Below, piece after piece: positions 61,537-64,000 of a DNA stretch of 64,000 nucleotides. The notes under the pieces are model-generated. The model was given only the letters and a program-made list of their open reading frames with translations, did no database searches and was not told the origin of the DNA. How positions within the stretch are numbered: position 1 is the first letter of the stretch; each line of letters starts with the position of its first letter. The position numbers and the translations under genes were made by a program. The stretch is from Chryseobacterium pennipullorum (GTDB lineage Bacteria > Bacteroidota > Bacteroidia > Flavobacteriales > Weeksellaceae), in NCBI RefSeq assembly GCF_003384725.1, contig NZ_QNVV01000006.1, positions 1 to 64,000 of the forward strand, read 5' to 3'.

Positions 61537-63018
61537 TCAGTTTTGTTGTAATTTTAAATACACTCCATTCGTCCATCCGAATCCGTCCTGATTAGGGTAT
61601 TCCCCGCCGCCTGCTATTGTTTCTGTGTCTAATGCATTGTATTTTTCCATCAGTTTTCCAGTGTTGTTGTAGACTCTTTCCACATTGGAACACCAATTAT
61701 CCTTAATTTTTTCTGCGAGTTCATGAAAGCCATAATTCTTCATTGCCTTGTAACCTAGCCATTGATAAGGTGCCCAGGCATTGGGTAAGTCCCATTGCTG
61801 GCCCGAGTTTTCGGTGGTCGTCACCAGCCCTCCCTGATAGAGAAACTTTTCAGCAAGTGCTTCAGCGATGGCCTCTGCCTGTTTTCTGTCTGCAATTTCA
61901 AGATATAAAGGGTAAAGAGCAGCTATGTGTTCAGACATTGTGTTTGTGTTTTTTTTAAGGTGATAATCTTTATACAACTTTGTATTTTCATCCCAGAAGT
62001 ATTGGTTTATCCTTTGTCTTCGATTAGCTGCTCTTTCAGCAAAATAATTTTCTTTTTCACTCAGACCCTGAAGTGCTGAAGATTTGGCCAGGGTAGATTC
62101 CAGATGCCATAAAAGGCAGTTGAGATCCACCTGTGCAAGATTCAGTGTTTCTATGGTCTGTATATTTTTCTCATCTGCAAACCATCTGCTGGAGAAATCC
62201 CAGCCGGATTCACAGGCACTTCTTATGTTTCGGTAAAATTCATTCCCTGAAGCATTTTCGCAATCCTCGATATCAATAAGATAACTCTCAGGGCGGGGCG
62301 TATTTTCCTCGTCATAGTATCGGTTCAGAATATCTCCTGATGCTGTTTTGACCACTCTTTTTTCACTGGAGCCATCTACCAGCCTCTCTTCTCCATCCAT
62401 CCAAAAAGCATATTCCTTTTCCAGGCTGTCATAATATTTTATATAGAAGTCTTTACTATCTGTTGTTTCTGCCAGAAGATCCAGCATCAGTGAAAAGTAA
62501 GGCGGCTGCGAACGGCTCAGGAAATGCGTTCTGCTCGCATTCGGTACAAAACCAACTGTATGAATCAGGTAAGAACAGTTTTCAACAATATTTTCCATCA
62601 TTTCCACTCTTCCGGAGACCTGTAATCCCAACATAATAAAATAGCTGTCCCAATAAAAAAACTCATTGAAACGTCCTCCCGGAACAATATAGGGTTTAGG
62701 TAATTTCAACAGGGTTCCTTTTTCTTCATATGCAGTTCGGGTAAGCTCGTCCCACAACTTTTCAATATGCTCCTGAATAGGAAGCTGATCTTCTCTCTGA
62801 ATAGAGATTTTTGCTCCAAGAAAGTCAAAATGATCCATCACAAAAGTTTTCAGATTAAAGCCGTCTGTATTCCTCTCCTCTTCATATTTCGAATTGATTT
62901 CTGAAATCGGAATCAGGGGAACAGCATCAGTCATCATCTTCTGATCTTCAAAAATTTTCGACTTTTGTACGTCATCAAAGAGGGCTTGAATTTCGCTGAT
63001 GTAAAGGGAATTATTCAT
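61537..63018 (-). CDS. Trehalase, GH37 family
   Basis: A 493-residue glycosidase that splits trehalose into two glucoses. The first signature is PGGRFNEFFYWDSYF and the second QWDLPNAWAPYQWLGY, both close to the GH37 consensus. The conserved DGSSEKRVV and YDFSSRW-like WDFSSRWF segments are also present. There is no signal peptide, so it is cytoplasmic. It directly follows the MFS gene (no gap) and precedes the TonB receptor, forming a trehalose uptake and use operon. Confidence 0.94.
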   Translation of the reverse strand: MNNSLYISEIQALFDDVQKSKIFEDQKMMTDAVPLIPISEINSKYEEERNTDGFNLKTFVMDHFDFLGAKISIQREDQLPIQEHIEKLWDELTRTAYEEKGTLLKLPKPYIVPGGRFNEFFYWDSYFIMLGLQVSGRVEMMENIVENCSYLIHTVGFVPNASRTHFLSRSQPPYFSLMLDLLAETTDSKDFYIKYYDSLEKEYAFWMDGEERLVDGSSEKRVVKTASGDILNRYYDEENTPRPESYLIDIEDCENASGNEFYRNIRSACESGWDFSSRWFADEKNIQTIETLNLAQVDLNCLLWHLESTLAKSSALQGLSEKENYFAERAANRRQRINQYFWDENTKLYKDYHLKKNTNTMSEHIAALYPLYLEIADRKQAEAIAEALAEKFLYQGGLVTTTENSGQQWDLPNAWAPYQWLGYKAMKNYGFHELAEKIKDNWCSNVERVYNNTGKLMEKYNALDTETIAGGGEYPNQDGFGWTNGVYLKLQQN

Positions 63019-64000
63019 TTATTTCTTAGGATTTATTTTTAATTTGTTCATGAAAACAGCTGAAATAATCAGCAATGAAAGAGGAATCAGCGACAGATAA
63101 AATGCCTGCTGCCCACTGAATTCCTGAAAGACAAAACCCGTGATAACAGAACCAATCGTTCCTCCGATTGCTGAAAAAACCACAATCAGCCCAGACATTG
63201 CGCTATGTAAATATTTAGGAATTGAGGCCAGGATCACAGAATTGATACTTGGATAGATCGGAGCCAGCAATCCTCCCATCAAAGGAAACAAATACACCAC
63301 AAGAGGCGCGTTCAGCCATCCCGTATCCGCATCAATGTGAATATGATGAGTTAATGGCAACACTAAAATCAAACTTATGGCAAAGCCAATCACACAAAAG
63401 GAAACGACATATATCCAGCTGAACTTTTTCGAGAAAAAGCCTGATAAAAATCTTCCCAACGCAAAAGCTCCGGCCAGAACCGCTCCGGCCTGAATACTCA
63501 TCGAGGTCGGTAATTTCAAAATCTCTTTATAAAAAGTAGGGGTCCAGGTCTGAAAGCTTTGCTCTACCAATACAAAAAGAAAAGCACACAACAAAAAACA
63601 CAATACTTTCTTATAGCTGAATAGGCTGACACTGTTTTTCAAATCACCCAGCAAATCGGTTTTTTCACTTTTAGCTTCTTTCTCATTGAGTTTTGAAAAG
63701 AATAAAAATAAGAATGACAGAGCAGAGAGCCCTCCCAACACCCAATAAACATTCAGCCAACGGGTAGATTTCGGATTATGATCATCAATATAGAGACTGA
63801 ATAACAGATTTCCAGCCAATACTCCGATCATGAAAAATCCTTCAAGAAACCCCATGAAGCTGGAATGTTCCTTATCGGTATTGGTCACCAGACCGATCGA
63901 CGTAAAAACTGATATTTTAATCAACGCAAAAGAAACTCCGACAATCGCAAATAACAGTTTAAAGAACCAGAAACCATCAGCGAACGGCATGATAAAACAC
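63019..64000 (-). CDS. MFS sugar transporter, N-terminus cut by the window edge
   Basis: At least 323 residues of an inner-membrane major facilitator protein; the reading frame stays open to base 64000, so the start lies outside. About ten hydrophobic helices are visible, including ALIKISVFTSIGLVTNTDKEHSSFMGFLEGFFMIGVLAG in pieces, and ASIPKYLHSAMSGLIVVFSAIGGTIGSVITGF. In context it should carry trehalose, or a related sugar, across the inner membrane for the adjoining trehalase. Confidence 0.88.
   Translation of the reverse strand, partial: CFIMPFADGFWFFKLLFAIVGVSFALIKISVFTSIGLVTNTDKEHSSFMGFLEGFFMIGVLAGNLLFSLYIDDHNPKSTRWLNVYWVLGGLSALSFLFLFFSKLNEKEAKSEKTDLLGDLKNSVSLFSYKKVLCFLLCAFLFVLVEQSFQTWTPTFYKEILKLPTSMSIQAGAVLAGAFALGRFLSGFFSKKFSWIYVVSFCVIGFAISLILVLPLTHHIHIDADTGWLNAPLVVYLFPLMGGLLAPIYPSINSVILASIPKYLHSAMSGLIVVFSAIGGTIGSVITGFVFQEFSGQQAFYLSLIPLSLLIISAVFMNKLKINPKK

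Noticed and set aside
61514..61576. N-terminal extension of the TonB receptor (MDEWSVFKITTKLKL)
   Set aside because: It overlaps the end of trehalase and precedes a normal signal peptide; ATG 61513 is the better start.

Overview
The window looks like chromosomal DNA of a flavobacterium in the Chryseobacterium/Elizabethkingia group (Bacteroidota, Weeksellaceae). The DNA is AT-rich. Promoters carry the Bacteroidota -7 box TAnnTTTG rather than a sigma70 -10 box, and start codons follow A-rich stretches instead of Shine-Dalgarno sequences. Three secreted proteins end in type IX secretion (T9SS) sorting domains and one gene encodes the T9SS Plug. The rpmB-rpmG-DUF4295 cluster, the DUF4290-murA pair and a flavastacin-like astacin also fit. 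I see no tRNA, rRNA, CRISPR array, prophage or intact insertion sequence.

Layout. 1-9.5 kb: exported lactonase-like propeller, katG, a heme-binding CxxCH protein with a DCC1 thioredoxin-like protein, a GH13 alpha-amylase lipoprotein resembling Thermococcales enzymes, DUF4290-murA, and a stand-alone NIL-domain protein behind a 39-bp palindrome. 9.5-20 kb: a NlpC/P60-like hydrolase, an OmpR-type two-component system, an EamA exporter, then an operon mgtC-cusB-cusA-tolC. 20-31 kb: a T9SS adhesin-like protein, an aminotransferase-lipoprotein-murB-hypothetical-proC run, VanZ, lnt, and an FG-GAP propeller T9SS protein. 31-36.6 kb: rpmB-rpmG-bL38-like gene, an MBL hydrolase, an exported RidA-like protein, ftsY, GlsB and sppA. 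36.6-41.5 kb: folK and three tandem OmpA-type porins. 41.5-54.6 kb: recQ, fmt, a Crp-family regulator, ribB with a decayed GTP cyclohydrolase half, a luciferase-like oxidoreductase, an astacin, a Pif1-like helicase, a lipoprotein, a gamma-carbonic anhydrase, and nifU-FMN reductase-hemH. 54.6-64 kb: an M4 metalloprotease, T9SS Plug, an MBL hydrolase, and a trehalose operon (MFS transporter, GH37 trehalase, TonB-dependent receptor) cut by the window edge.

The most interesting part is the 390-bp control region before mgtC. Four TTCTAA hexamers lie exactly 11 bp apart, the geometry of an OmpR/PhoP-class operator, and end just upstream of a -7 box that lacks a -33 partner. The transcript would then start with a 13-codon ORF, MDPDPSRSYQPKL, whose start closely resembles the MEPDP start of the enterobacterial MgtL leader peptide. 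MgtL senses low Mg2+ by intrinsic ribosome destabilisation. A 15-bp hairpin begins in the last codons of this ORF and ends just before the mgtC ribosome-binding region. I infer a Mg2+- or metal-responsive, translation-coupled leader controlling mgtC and the downstream RND efflux genes. The two-component system 1.1 kb upstream is a candidate regulator.

Other points: MurA has Asp in place of the fosfomycin-target Cys; the RidA homologue is exported and lacks the catalytic Arg; two short intergenic repeat families recur through the window.
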